In this document: positions 1 through 11,600 of the stretch, one piece after another
Layout: each line of letters opens with the position of its first letter
Numbering within the stretch: the first letter of the stretch is position 1
Assembly (NCBI RefSeq): GCF_020509005.1
Contig: NC_063016.1
Span: forward strand, 4,278,001-4,342,000
Source of the DNA: Fulvia fulva
Lineage: Eukaryota; Ascomycota; Dothideomycetes; Mycosphaerellales; Mycosphaerellaceae
Direction: 5' to 3'
Length of the DNA: 64,000 nucleotides
Position numbers and translations under genes: made by a program
Notes under the pieces: generated by a model
The model's input: the letters and a program-made list of their open reading frames with translations, nothing else
Databases searched by the model: none
Told to the model about the DNA's origin: nothing

Positions 1-3000
1 CTGGACTTTGCGTTCTTTCAGGCTCAGTTGGCTCTGAAGCATTCGGATGTCCTGTTGCAGTGCCTCTTCTTGTTCGCTGCGCATTGTCTTGGACTTCTCC
101 ATTTCTGCAAGGTGTGTGTCCAGTTCGGCGATTCGGTCCACAAGGTCGTTTTTTTCGGTCTCGAGGTTGGCGATGATGTGCGACGCTTGCTCAAGTTGAG
201 TCTTGCGTTCCTCAGCTTGTCGCTCGGCGGTTTGTCTTGCTGCCATGAGCTGATCCATCTGTTCTTCAAGCTGATCTTGATCTTCTAGTGCGCCTTGCAG
301 CTTGTCAGTCAGCTCGGCTTCGCGGTCCTGCAAACGTCGGAAGATCTCTTCTTTGTCCAACGCCAAGGCACGTTCGCTCTCGAGCGTTTTCTGCACCTTC
401 AGGATCTCGTTCTCCGCCCGTCGGCGCTCCTCCTCGATCTTGAGGCGCTGGGACTCTTCAGCTTGCATCTGCTCTTGAAGCTTCTTGATCTCCTCTTCAC
501 GCTTCTTCACTTCATTCGACTGCCTCGTGGCGCCAAGTAGAGGTCTCATGCGTACGAAGAGCTGCCACCATGGATTCTGCTGCATCTGGAAATAGACTTG
601 GAAATTACGCTGGATGACTCTGGCGGCCTCTGCTCGGTACTGCTGCTTTTTGAAAATGCGCCTTTGCACGAACATTCTCGCCAGTGCCTGGAAGCGAATG
701 ACTATGTCGCGGATGAGAGAGTCGCGCTTCTCTTCTAGCTCAGCCAGGACGCCAGCACGGAAGAAGACCTTGGTAAGGCCCACTCTGTACCAACTGCGAT
801 CCATGTTGAGCTTTTCGAGCATCAGTTTGCAGGCAGCTTGGCCTTCTAGATAACCCTTGGGCATGCGGGGGCACAGAACTTCGTATCTTGCGCGGAACTC
901 TGCGAAGGGTAGTCTGTTCGGAAAGCCAGTCCTGGCAATCCTGATGCCTTCGAGAACACCATTGCAGCGGAGCTGATCCAGCACGAGCGATGCATTGAAT
1001 TGCTTCGGCTTCTTCTTGTGGTTGGGAAGGATACATCGGACGAAATGCGGCTGTGTCGAGTGTAGCTGATTCATAAGCTGCGAAAGCTGTTCTTTGTGCT
1101 TTTGTGCAACAGTTCTGAACAAGCCCTTCTTAACTCGAGTTCTCGCGAGCCCTTCACTGTCGTCTGCCTCTATGCAGTCTGCAAACAAGTTGGCGATGTG
1201 CTTGTTGGAGGAATGTGCTAATAGACGGGTCACGTTGTCGTTCAGTGGGTCCTTGTTCTTTTCCAACCAGCCGTCAGTGGAGTACTCGACCTCAGCGGCG
1301 TAATGCGTGAGCATGAAGCCCTGGTTGAGCAGCGAGCGTTTGTACTTGGGCGTGTTGCGATCCCAGAGTGAATGTAGCTTCTCAGTAAAGCTCTTGTCTG
1401 TTGCTTTCGGCATCACGCTGTCTTCATCCAAGCAGGAGAAGATACCGATCGGATTTGACAGCTCGATCAGATCAATTGTTGGCTGGAGGTCTCGCCCGAA
1501 GTCGATGAATTTCCACTCGATCTGCTCGCGGGCATACTCTTCTTGCTCAAGGACGAACATATGATGATTGAAGAATTGTTGCAGCTTCTCGTTCGTGTAA
1601 TTGATGCAGAGCTGCTCAAAGCTATTCTGCTCGAAAATCTCGAATCCAGCAATATCCAGCACACCTATGAACGAGGTATCATCGGCGCCCGAAGATGTCT
1701 GATCCAGTTGCTCGTTGATGCGATCAACGAGGTCACCGAAGCCGCGCTCGTAGATACCCTTAGCGAGGGCATCGATTCCGAGTCGTACCTGTTCTGGAGT
1801 CTGGACTTTCTCGACCCATTCATGCCCAGCTCGTACACGTGGATGTAACAAAGCTTTGACGAAGTCCTTTGCGGCAATGCCTAGCAGTCGACTGACTCGC
1901 TGAACGGGCTCTTCGGCATCTGGTGAAAGTGCTGCTTGATCTGCTCGTAGGCTCTCCTTCATCACGGTGATATTTCCGAGATGTAAAACGCCAGCGATCG
2001 TCTGCAGTACCGACTTCTGGTCCTTCTCGGACAGATTCATGATGTGAAACGCTTCCAGCAATGAGTTCCACTCCTCGCGGTCAGACACACCAGAAATAGT
2101 GTCATTGCCATGTCTTGTGTACTCGAAATCCTCCACGTCCATATCGCCAAGCAAGAAGTCCCTTCGCATCGTCTGGTCTGCTCCTCGCAGCAGCTGATAG
2201 AAGACATGGTAATTCCGTTCTCGCGAGTTGATGTGCACCACTCTGCTTTTCTCCAGAAGGTACCAGTCAATATACGCTCCAGCGATCTGCCCCGACCTAC
2301 TGAACTCGATCCTGATAAACTTGCCAAATCGAGATGAGTTGTGATTTCGCACGGTCTGTGCATTTCCGAAAGCCTCCAGTATCGGGTTGGCTCGAAGGAT
2401 CTGCTCGGACAAATTGGAGCGCTGTCGTCCCCCAGACTTCCCTCGAGGCGTGTCCGAGGTTGCAACCGCCGCCAGGTACTGAATCACTTTCTTCGTGTTC
2501 TCAGTCTTGCCAGCTCCTGACTCTCCAGTGACCAGAATGGACTGGTTAGTGCCTTCGTCGACCAGATTCCGGAATGCTTCGTCCGCCATGGCAAAGATAT
2601 GCGGCCGGGTGTCCTCTCGGCTTCTGCCCTTGTACATGTTCACGTATTCTCTGCTGTAAATTGGGAGTGGTGTGTATGGATTGACAGTGACCAAGAACAA
2701 CCCGGAATAGGTGTAAATCAAGTCCGCCAGGTAACGCTGCTGCAGGTTGTGCACGACACTGGGTTCGTTGAGATGTGTCAACTCGGCCATATCGTCTGCT
2801 TTGTCGAACTTGGCCGGATTGACCTTGTCCACACTGTCTGCAGGAACATCCCGCTGGCTGCCATTATCGCATTGTACTTTGAGCATATCGCCTGGCAACT
2901 CTTCGACCACCCATCCTCGCACAAATGCCGTATCTGGATCCCGCAGCCAGACATATCTCTTGCCAGAGAAGTCATTCTCGCCCTCAATCCCGCGTACTCG

Positions 3001-3315
3001 CTCCACGGCACCATCCAGATCCTCGCTCTTTATGAAAGTGGGCGCAAAGGTACCGGCAGGCGTGCTGTTCCTCACCGACCCTTGTCGTAATCGTCGCGAG
3101 TCTGATCGGCTGAGCCCTAGTGGATTGAAGTCCACCGTCGACTGGTTACGCCCATGACTGACTTCGTGGTTTGTGGGCGAATTGAGCGGTGATTGCATTA
3201 CGCTCGACTTGGACCGAGCATGTCCCGGCGGAGGTCCTGGCGAAGGCGTATCCACGTCTCGGCCACCAAATGGGCTGTTTCGCCACCTGGGGCCATTCTG
3301 CGCCTGCGCACTCAT
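1..3315 (-). CDS. Class II (conventional) myosin heavy chain, 5' 1105 codons; continues past the left edge
   Basis: Actin-based motor heavy chain that builds the cytokinetic ring at septa (Myo1p of budding yeast, Myo2 of fission yeast and MyoB of Aspergillus are family members). Read on the minus strand it is one open frame without introns. The ATG at 3315 is the first in frame after an upstream stop. A disordered leader of about 80 residues precedes an SH3-like N domain. The motor has the P-loop GESGAGKT at residues 264-271, switch I NSSRFGKF near 326 and switch II DIAGFEIFE near 554. An IQ-like neck and the PWWQLF junction lie near residue 914. From about 925 to the window edge the sequence is a heptad coiled coil rich in E, K, Q and R, which places it in class II rather than I or V. 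Family members in filamentous fungi run to roughly 2400 aa, so more than half the tail is outside the window. It is divergent from the Red1-like gene. Confidence 0.95.
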   Translation of the reverse strand, partial: MSAQAQNGPRWRNSPFGGRDVDTPSPGPPPGHARSKSSVMQSPLNSPTNHEVSHGRNQSTVDFNPLGLSRSDSRRLRQGSVRNSTPAGTFAPTFIKSEDLDGAVERVRGIEGENDFSGKRYVWLRDPDTAFVRGWVVEELPGDMLKVQCDNGSQRDVPADSVDKVNPAKFDKADDMAELTHLNEPSVVHNLQQRYLADLIYTYSGLFLVTVNPYTPLPIYSREYVNMYKGRSREDTRPHIFAMADEAFRNLVDEGTNQSILVTGESGAGKTENTKKVIQYLAAVATSDTPRGKSGGRQRSNLSEQILRANPILEAFGNAQTVRNHNSSRFGKFIRIEFSRSGQIAGAYIDWYLLEKSRVVHINSRERNYHVFYQLLRGADQTMRRDFLLGDMDVEDFEYTRHGNDTISGVSDREEWNSLLEAFHIMNLSEKDQKSVLQTIAGVLHLGNITVMKESLRADQAALSPDAEEPVQRVSRLLGIAAKDFVKALLHPRVRAGHEWVEKVQTPEQVRLGIDALAKGIYERGFGDLVDRINEQLDQTSSGADDTSFIGVLDIAGFEIFEQNSFEQLCINYTNEKLQQFFNHHMFVLEQEEYAREQIEWKFIDFGRDLQPTIDLIELSNPIGIFSCLDEDSVMPKATDKSFTEKLHSLWDRNTPKYKRSLLNQGFMLTHYAAEVEYSTDGWLEKNKDPLNDNVTRLLAHSSNKHIANLFADCIEADDSEGLARTRVKKGLFRTVAQKHKEQLSQLMNQLHSTQPHFVRCILPNHKKKPKQFNASLVLDQLRCNGVLEGIRIARTGFPNRLPFAEFRARYEVLCPRMPKGYLEGQAACKLMLEKLNMDRSWYRVGLTKVFFRAGVLAELEEKRDSLIRDIVIRFQALARMFVQRRIFKKQQYRAEAARVIQRNFQVYFQMQQNPWWQLFVRMRPLLGATRQSNEVKKREEEIKKLQEQMQAEESQRLKIEEERRRAENEILKVQKTLESERALALDKEEIFRRLQDREAELTDKLQGALEDQDQLEEQMDQLMAARQTAERQAEERKTQLEQASHIIANLETEKNDLVDRIAELDTHLAEMEKSKTMRSEQEEALQQDIRMLQSQLSLKERKVQ

Positions 3316-3959
3316 TACGTGTTGTGTATCGTTCTGTGGTCCAGGCGCGTCTCTCCCAAACGCGCAATCGTTCAATCGTCAAGGCTCCATCGAGCGCCGT
3401 ACAGTCGTGACAAAGCCCCACAGCGCGTGATGATGGATTTGGGTATGTACAGTGTGCAGTGCGCAAGAAGTGACAAGAAGATTGAAAGTGTAGGGTGGTT
3501 GATCGACGTGTTCTGCTGGTGAAGCGCTCGCCTAAGCCAGGAAGTAAACAGACATCCTTGGGTTACTGTACGACAGAGGGTGGGGCTTCCGCGGCCTGTC
3601 CCGTACTTTCTCGCGGCTAATCAAGGTTTCCGTCAAAAACCACTCCTTCCTTACCTTCCGTCGCACCTCCCATCTGCATCTGCATCTGCATCTGCGTCGC
3701 CACTTCCAAAGCGCACACTCGCTCTTGAACATATCGCGATCGTGACCACTCCAGAGAGGCGCACGCGAGCATCTTGGGACTTGAGGTGCCTCTTGGTCGC
3801 TGTGTTGTGTTCGCACCCGACTCTCAGCAGTACGCGCCCCGACCTCAGAAGTGCATTCGTCACGAGAACAGGTCGCAGTGCATCGCATTCACTCTATGGT
3901 TGAGTCGCGTGATTATGCGCATTATTACACGGCAGTAACACGATTTCCTCGTGACCGCT
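3316..3959. promoter_or_regulatory. Shared divergent promoter region between myosin II and the Red1-like gene
   Basis: 644 bp separate two divergent start codons, so both promoters and 5' UTRs must lie here. The right half is pyrimidine-rich, as is common before fungal starts. I see no convincing TATA box and no coding signal; the ORFs here are short and overlap in several frames. Confidence 0.5.
3671..3694. repeat. (CATCTG)4 hexanucleotide microsatellite
   Basis: Four perfect tandem CATCTG units followed by a diverged unit, within the divergent promoter. Being noncoding, its length could vary between strains without affecting a frame. Confidence 0.9.
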
Positions 3960-6900
3960 ATGTCGCAGAACCTCCCTTTCCCCTTTGCTGGACAACCAGC
4001 AGTCGCGACACCACAACAGCACAACACATCTCAAACACAGGCGCCGACAATGGCTGCACCACCCGCAGGAAGCGACATGGCATCGCTCCTCGCCGGCATG
4101 AACATTACACCTGATCAATTGGCCAAGATCGCGTATCTGATGCAGACTGGACAATTGACTCTCCCTCCTCCGCCACCTCCGACTCTTCCTGTCGCGACAC
4201 CCCCTGCTCCTCCATCGAATCAGGCACCGCCAGCGCCCGCCGCCGATCCTCGACTGAACAGACAGGCACCAGCGCGAGATGTCGATATGGACAAGGAAGA
4301 CGGCGAGGTGGAAGAAGGAGAAGTCGATGATATGCCAGAACCGGTGTCAAGAGAGTTCCTCCGGACGCCGCCCAAGGGTCCGAGAAAGCGTAGTCGTAGT
4401 CCGCTGCCACGATTCAACAATGCTCAGGACGCGAGACGGCACTCGCAGCAGCATCAAAGACAGCCATCGCCACGAGCTGCAAATGGTATATCCCGTACGT
4501 CCGCCCTCAACTCATCCACCAATGCTACACATGTTCAGACCAATGGCGATGCGGGTGACGCTCGTAAAGCTGCCAGGAACGCGGCTGCCAAGGACATAGT
4601 CTTGAAGTTGCACAACAACGGGTATTCATTCGACGATGTTGCCAAGGCCATCTCGAACAGAAAGGTACTGCGCAGAGTGTACAACCAGCTTGGCCTACAA
4701 GCAGTATCACCAGAGCCCGCTCCTGGTACCCTACTCACCACGGCCGCTGTCAAGTCGCCAGTCTCCGAACCACAGCGAAAGGCATCGCAACCAAAGAAAG
4801 CTGCGCCCAGCAAGCCTGCAACGGTTGATCGCAGTGCATACCTGGCAAAGCTACAAGCAGCCAAGAACAAGAAAGCCGAGCCCACTGCTGCGTCGGCATC
4901 ACCTATTGACAAGCCGCGTCCTTCCATTCCTACAACAATCAAGTCTGTATCCACCGCTGCCGCTGCTACCGTGCCTGCTCTTGCTGAGAAGGTGGCTTCT
5001 AAGAACGACCTCATACGCCAGCGCATGGCAGCTCTTGCCGCTGAACGTGCTGCAAAAGAGGAGGCAAAGCGTAAGGTAGCAGAAGCTGCTGAGAATGGCG
5101 AAGTCGTGGTGATCTCAAGTGATGAGCCTCAGCACAATGGCACTCATGACAGCTCGAAGCCTGGTCTGGGCGATGGACATGCCGGCATTCGTGCTTCTGA
5201 GGTCGTTTCAGATCAACACTCTCCCTTGACACCACGAAATATCTCATCAGGAACATCTTCCCAGGTGCCGAATGTACCACAACAGCCCTCTACGCAGCAA
5301 ATCGCCTCGCCGACCCTCAACCGTGGCTTTGGCCTTCCTGGCCTATTCACTACCAGCAGTCCACTATCACCCGCTTCTTTCCTCCAGCAACAAACGGCGG
5401 CTTTCGCTCCACCTCCCGGTCCAGCTGTGCAATCACGTCCTGATTCCGCGAGTGCAATCAACCATACGTCCGCGCAGAAGCGGCCTTATGGGCAGATCAC
5501 CCATACGTCCGCGCAGAAGCGGCCTTATGGGCAGATCAACGATGATGGCGATGATCGCGTGGTAATTGTTGATAGCGACGAAGATGACAGCGAAGACGAT
5601 ATGGACATTGACGACGACGGCGCGCCTGGTGGCTCTACTGTGATTACTGGCGGAGCATCAGCACCTGGGCTACTCAGGGACTTCCCACCGCGGCCTACAC
5701 TTTCCAAGCTCGCCACATGTGTGCCGGGTACACCGGGAACTCCAGGGACTCCTAGCCAAGCACAGCTAAAGATGGACCAAGAAATTGCCGACATGAAGCG
5801 CAAGATCGCTGAAGCGGAGAGCAGGAAGCGCCGCAAGACTGGCTCCACTGGACAAGCCCAGCAAGTCATGACTCCCAGTGCAGAAGTTGTAGCCACTGAA
5901 AGAGTACAGTCAACATCCACGCCAGGTGCAGAGCCAGGCAAACTATCTCTGAAGGAACAGAGGGAACAATTGGAGCAGCGATTGCGGGACCTTCAATGGC
6001 AAGGCATCGGCACCGGCTTCATATCGCCACCCGCACCAGTTACAGCCGGGCCTTCCGATGTCCAAGGTGTCAACGGAACTCTCGATGGACGACCAATCTC
6101 TTCTGGGCGCACCTTGCCGAAGACCGCGAGCCATGTGCCTGCATTGCTTGACGGCCCCGAGGTTGTTGACGGTGAAGACGGGGACGATTACGAGCCCGAT
6201 TTTGATCTGGTCCCTACCAGCCCCGACGGCCAGCCTGTCACGGAGGTCGCATCCGAGACTCAGCTCTCAAACGATCAGAACCTTACTGTAGGCGCTGCAG
6301 TGGGGTCGAACTTGCCCCCAACTCATGACCTCGACGCAGCCAATCGACCGCACGAGAGTGAAGATGTCGCGCAGCCGTCAGGCGATATCGAAGAGAACGA
6401 TGAAGACATAGACGACGACGACGACGACGACTTGGACGATATATATGCCGATGCAGCCGACTTGAACACCATGAACGAGGTGCGACACCCCGCCCCCACG
6501 ACCATCCCTGCGCCAGACTACGATCAGGACGACACTGATGATGCTATGGACACATCGGGCGACTCGACCGAAGCGGAGCCTGACGGACACGAATCAGAAG
6601 AAGAGTACGAACCAGAGTTTGACACTGCGACATCGAGGAGTGCACAGGAGCGCCAGACAACCTCGTCTGAGCTTAACCAAGGAGCAGACCTGCAGATGCG
6701 TATGGAGGCAGACCAGAGTCCACGTGAAGCCAGTGAAGACGACAGCTCGTCAGCAGCCTCGTCACCTACGGGCGATGCTGCCGATGGCTTCTCGTCGGAG
6801 CGGACTAATGATACCACAGCAGAACCGGCGGCTGGCACGATTGCCAATATCATCGCACCCGAGCTCCAGTCCGTCGTGGAGGAGCCGGTCGTGCCACGTA

Positions 6901-7539
6901 CAGAGGTACGTCTGAGCTCCTCCTCGCCGTATGGCTGACTAACATCGTTGCCGCAGCCATCACATCCGACGACGTCCTTCAAGTCGTACGAGAGCCCACT
7001 AGTCCGCTTCAAGGACTTCCGATACCATCCCGAATTCGCGAAGACCGTCTCGGGCGGTCACAGATCCCTGACATACAGCAACAGCATTGATGCGATGAAG
7101 GTGCTCTGCCCCTTCGAGGCAGCTGGTCAAGAGTGCAAGGATCCCTCCTGTATCCATCAGCACTTCAAGGATATGAACCTTTCTGGTATGTGTTATCCCG
7201 CACTGCCCTCCCTCTCCTCTGTCCTCCGGCATACAAATTGGGAAGCAATAGCCTCAATATTCGTACTCTGCGACGACACCACCCGCTTCCAAGCTTTGTA
7301 TGAGACTAATCAATCGCTACTAACTAATAGACAACGACCTCCTTCGGCTCATAGGCGCAGATCGCACTCCAGCCCGCACGCCAGAAGAGAGCCAGAGGTG
7401 GAAGAACGGACTGACGGCCGTCGTTCAGAGCCTGCGAGCGACTAACGTTGGTAAGGACGTGGAGTGCATCGCCACTCGCATCGCCGAATATCGTCGGGAG
7501 TTCCTTGGTGATCCCACGCAGACCATCTTGCTCAAGTGA
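3960..7539 (+). CDS. Red1/ZFC3H1-like zf-C3H1 domain protein (nuclear RNA surveillance), 3 exons
   Basis: Exons are 3960-6905, 6957-7185 and 7331-7539, giving about 1127 aa. Introns of 51 and 145 bp have GTACGT and GTATGT donors, CTAAC-type branch points and consistent phases. The start is the ATG at 3960; a GTG nine bases upstream is not a credible start. Most of the protein is disordered and rich in P, Q, S and acidic runs, with poly-D near residue 815 and a basic/coiled segment near 610-690. The C-terminal part has the putative zinc finger CPFEAAGQECKDPSC followed by IHQH (C-x8-C-x4-C-x3-H). This is the zf-C3H1 family, whose fission-yeast member Red1 scaffolds the MTREC/NURS complex that sends cryptic and meiotic RNAs to the nuclear exosome; that role is inferred from family. 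The stop codon overlaps a GTGAGC donor at 7536, so a fourth exon (7650-7740) replacing the last residues is possible. Confidence 0.8.
5462..5539 (+). repeat. 39-bp in-frame tandem duplication inside the Red1-like gene
   Basis: Two adjacent copies with period 39 encode HTSAQKRPYGQI twice. The copies look identical, so the duplication is recent, and it keeps the frame inside a disordered region. Confidence 0.9.
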
Positions 7540-8636
7540 GCTGCTTCGTGACGTTGCGTCATATGCTTTCGCCACCACCGCATGCAAGTTGCGCTGTCTT
7601 CGACGTGACACTCATCCCCTGATTGACACATCCGTATCTTCGCGAAGAGCGTTCAAGCCAACGGCCTCATAGCAACTGCGGTTGTGCCGTTATCATCAGA
7701 AAGACAGAGAGAAAGAACAACAGTGACATCAAAGGCATGAATCGGAAGTACGACCTGGTTCGAAAGAATCAGCGCGTCACGATCGAGAAGATCAGTGCTC
7801 TGTGAACGACACCTTACATCGCCGCTTTGGCTGGAGTGCACTCGCCACGGCTATTGATTGCGAAGGATACTTGCTCAGGCCGTGCGCCACCACGGCCAAG
7901 CCTATGGAGGTCTTGCAGCAGCTCTATGAATGAGTGCGGTAATGGGAGGATCGCTCGCATCAGCAGAGACGGTCTAAGGTGGATGGAAAATTCGGAGCAG
8001 CATGGGCAGAGCAGAAGCCAGCACTAGATAACTTGTACCAGTATGTCTCTCACAAGTGGGCTTCACGCTCTTCTCATCTTCTCATCACTGCATTGTCATT
8101 CAAACAGCCATTGGCGCAAGCAAATACAGCTCCAAGGGTCTGTTCGGCCCCCGCCCATCAGCATGAACCCAATGGCTAGGGTGGCGTCAAAGCTTACTTG
8201 ACTCGACGCAGATCTGCAACCTCACTTCACGAGCTGTCATATGCGCCTGCTTTCTACACGCACGAAACACCACTCAACGACACTCATATCAATGGTAGAG
8301 TACACACCATAGGATATCGGTCAATTACAATCTGACAATTTCCAGATATTCTTCATCGCTCAACTCTGATGCATGTCAGGCTTCGATAGCACCTGCACTG
8401 CACGTCACCACATGCTTGGAGGGCACATGAGACGATATCACGAGACGCATTGGACACGTTGATATCATAAGCAATCCGCAGACTCACTCTCGCTCTCGCT
8501 CCTCGCCACTGGCAGTCTGTACACTACTTAAGCACCCTCTTTCCGCCGGCTATCATCTCTTGATCATCAACACCCGCCATCCAACATCCACCACCACCAC
8601 ACTTGACCACACCCCTTACCATCCAGAACGGCCATC
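7540..8636. other. Intergenic region
   Basis: About 1.1 kb holding the 3' UTR of the Red1-like gene, a possible last exon at 7650-7740, and the promoter of the AlkB-type gene. A pyrimidine-rich stretch (repeated CTCTCG near 8485-8505) lies 130-150 bp before the next start. No other coding signal was found. Confidence 0.5.
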
Positions 8637-11600
8637 ATGGTCAGCACGTCTTCGGCACGTCTCGCAGAGAGGCGAAGCCTGCAACAGGATTCAGAACCTC
8701 GGTATACCGTAGAACCACAAGAGGAGTTTGAGGCGATGATCCCTGCGGCTCCAGAACCAGCGAAGAAGTCACAGCCAAATGACAGCAAACGCACATCCTG
8801 GACCAAGGCTCCAAAGCAGGCATCAACGAGCGGCTCCCAGAAGAAAGCAGGCCAGCAGACAGCCGGTGCTGGAAAGAAGCGCAAAGCTGAAGTGCAGCCC
8901 GAAGAGGTGGCCACCACATCCACCAGGAAGAGAGCAAGATCCTCCAAATCAGACAATACCACGGCTGCAATCCCCCCTGCTCCCCGTAAGAAAGGCACAT
9001 CATGCGCCGATTGTCGCAAGCGCAGGATCAGGTGCACGCATGATCTGCCGGCTGCCGAGACCTCCACGGCGCATTCTAAAGCGAAGGCTTCGACAGAAGT
9101 TGGAAGTGGAGCACTTGGTCGAGATGCTGCTGCGTTAACGAGATCCCCCAAGCCAGCACCGAGACGCGCCGCAACGGTTGCTGCCGCCGAAGACGAACTA
9201 CCGGACGCGGAGGATGAGGCTCCACACCCGGAGGGATCGCATGAGCCTGATATGTCGGGTGTGTCTATGGCTACACCTTCGACTAGCCAGCACTCGGAGC
9301 CAAATTCATCGCCTGCATCACACGATCCGACCTCAACAACTCCGCCATCGTCAGTCAGTGCTATCGAAGTCGACGTCACAGCGCAAACGCCACCGTCGAA
9401 GCAGGCAGCACTTGATATAGACAACGCCCATGTCTCCCCTTCGCCTGCCTCTAGTGTGCTGAGTTCGGTACCCTCGGATGTCATGGATCTTAGCTCACCA
9501 GATGAGTTGCGCCGAGATTCGAAGACCAACGAGAAGGACTCTGGCGGGGAAATAGTTGCCGATCAAGAGGCTGTTGCGACTGATATTGCAGACAAAGACC
9601 AAGCTACATCCCTCACAGACAAGGAAAAGAGAGCCGAAAGTGCCAGGAAAGGCTGGTTAAAACGCAAGCAGAATACGGCACAGGCTACTGCAATCGAAAG
9701 TGAAGACCTGGACCAGGTTCGGCCTCTCACAGCCAAAGAGAAGAAATCCGCAAGTGCCAGAAAAAGCTGGGTGAAGCGCAAGCAGAATGCGGCCAAGATT
9801 GCAGAAGCGACGTCAAAGAAGCCTACCAAGCGCAAGACTCCAGCCAGAAAGGCATCATCGAGTAAGCAAACGAAGCTTGTGACTTTGATGCTACCAAAAC
9901 CGACCTCTTCCGGCACAAGTAAGCCCCGTTCGACCCTCCAGAGACCAGACCCTATCACTCCACAACCCAAAGCAAGTCAACAAGAAAATGGCTTGCCCAC
10001 CCCTGAGAACTCGCAAGCGAAGGCTCATGTTGAAGAGGCAACGTCGGCCGATCCTCTGTTGCGACAGCTCGCAGAGAAGCTCACGGAAAGAGAGCCGTTA
10101 GCCTCTAAGCCTCTTCCTCAAGGTCAGCCATTGGTCTGGGCAGACAGTAGGCAAGCACTTTGTGAGACTGTGCCATACTTCAAGATGCCACAAAGCGGCT
10201 GTCACCAGAATGACCGACACGTATACGCATTTCTATTCGACAGTATAGGCCACTGCCGCGAGTACATGGATTCCGACGTGATTATCGCTCGTGCTGGCGG
10301 TGGTATGGAAGCAGATGCGAGTGGACAGATAGTGCAAAAGAAGCATCACCTGATGACTGAAGCCCAAGTCCAAGCAGTCCTCAACGATATCGAGTTGCAA
10401 AATCCATTGGTCCTCATTTGTGGCGATCGCAGTGTGGGAGCAGTCTGCAAGATGCCTCACAAGTATAATGTCCTCGGATGGTTCAAGCCTGTATCTGTCT
10501 GGGCAGAAAAGACGCTGGGCAAGGGTGGCAAGAAGTGGACGACCATCAAGTACCGCTTTGAGAGGTTGAACGACAGTAAGCCCGCCTGGCATCAACCAGA
10601 AGAACAGATGGTCACAGACGAAGATCGACAGCTCGCTGGAGATTTGACACATACACCATGCCCCGAATGCCACCGAACCTTTGCTCACACCTACCTTTGC
10701 GGATGGATGTGTCTCAATCCAGACTGTGATCAGTTCTGGAAGCTCGAGGACGGAGGTGACGCGCCATATGGCAAATTGCTTTACAATCCTGCATTCCTTC
10801 TGGACCGCACTCGCTGGGCCAAGGAAGAAGAGCCGTACAGCGTCAGACCAGCCGTGCCAACGGTTGGCAATACGGTTGGCGACAACTTGACCTACATCAA
10901 CACTCGTGGCATCTGCTGTCCTGAGTGCGGTCGATGCAGCTCTCGTCGCTTGTTCAAAGGCTGGAGATGTGACAACCCGAGCTGCACTTTCGAGAACTTC
11001 CCGCAACATATTCCAGTCACCCCACCCATGCTGCATAATCCATGGGAGAATAGCGGCGACGGCCCAGCACTGGCTCGCAACAAACATGAAGGATCTCACG
11101 GCGTCAATGTAGTCGTTACGCACGTTCACGGCTTCAAGGTTTTCACATACACTATCGCAGGCGTGAATGGTAAGTTCGTGCACGCTGTGTCTAATGCCAA
11201 GATCAACCGGGAGCCTAGGGGCCCTGACGAGATGTTCGCCGCCATTCAGGGGCAAGACGAGCCTGGTATGGATATGCATCTCGAGCGAAGACGGTTTGGA
11301 ATCGAGAAGATGCCGGTCAACAAGATCGAGAGCCAGACTGTGCCACCAGTGCCCGCAATGCCAGCGGCACCATCGACGCCTCTACGGCAGAGCACATTGC
11401 GATTTGACCTTGAATTAGATACTCTTTCTCTTCAGCGGTCAAGTTCATCCCCTGTTAGCCCTGAGAAGATTGGCGGGCAAATTGGACGCGAGCGGTCTAG
11501 TAGGCTGGCTGAGAGATGCCAGAAAGCGGTGTCCCCGAATCTGGCCGACAGCGCCTCTTCAACTAATGCGATGGAGCCAGCCCACGTTACACCAACGAAC

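Noticed and set aside
28..3522. Many plus-strand ORFs over the first 3.5 kb
   Set aside because: They are shadows of the myosin II frame on the minus strand, which has clear motor motifs throughout.
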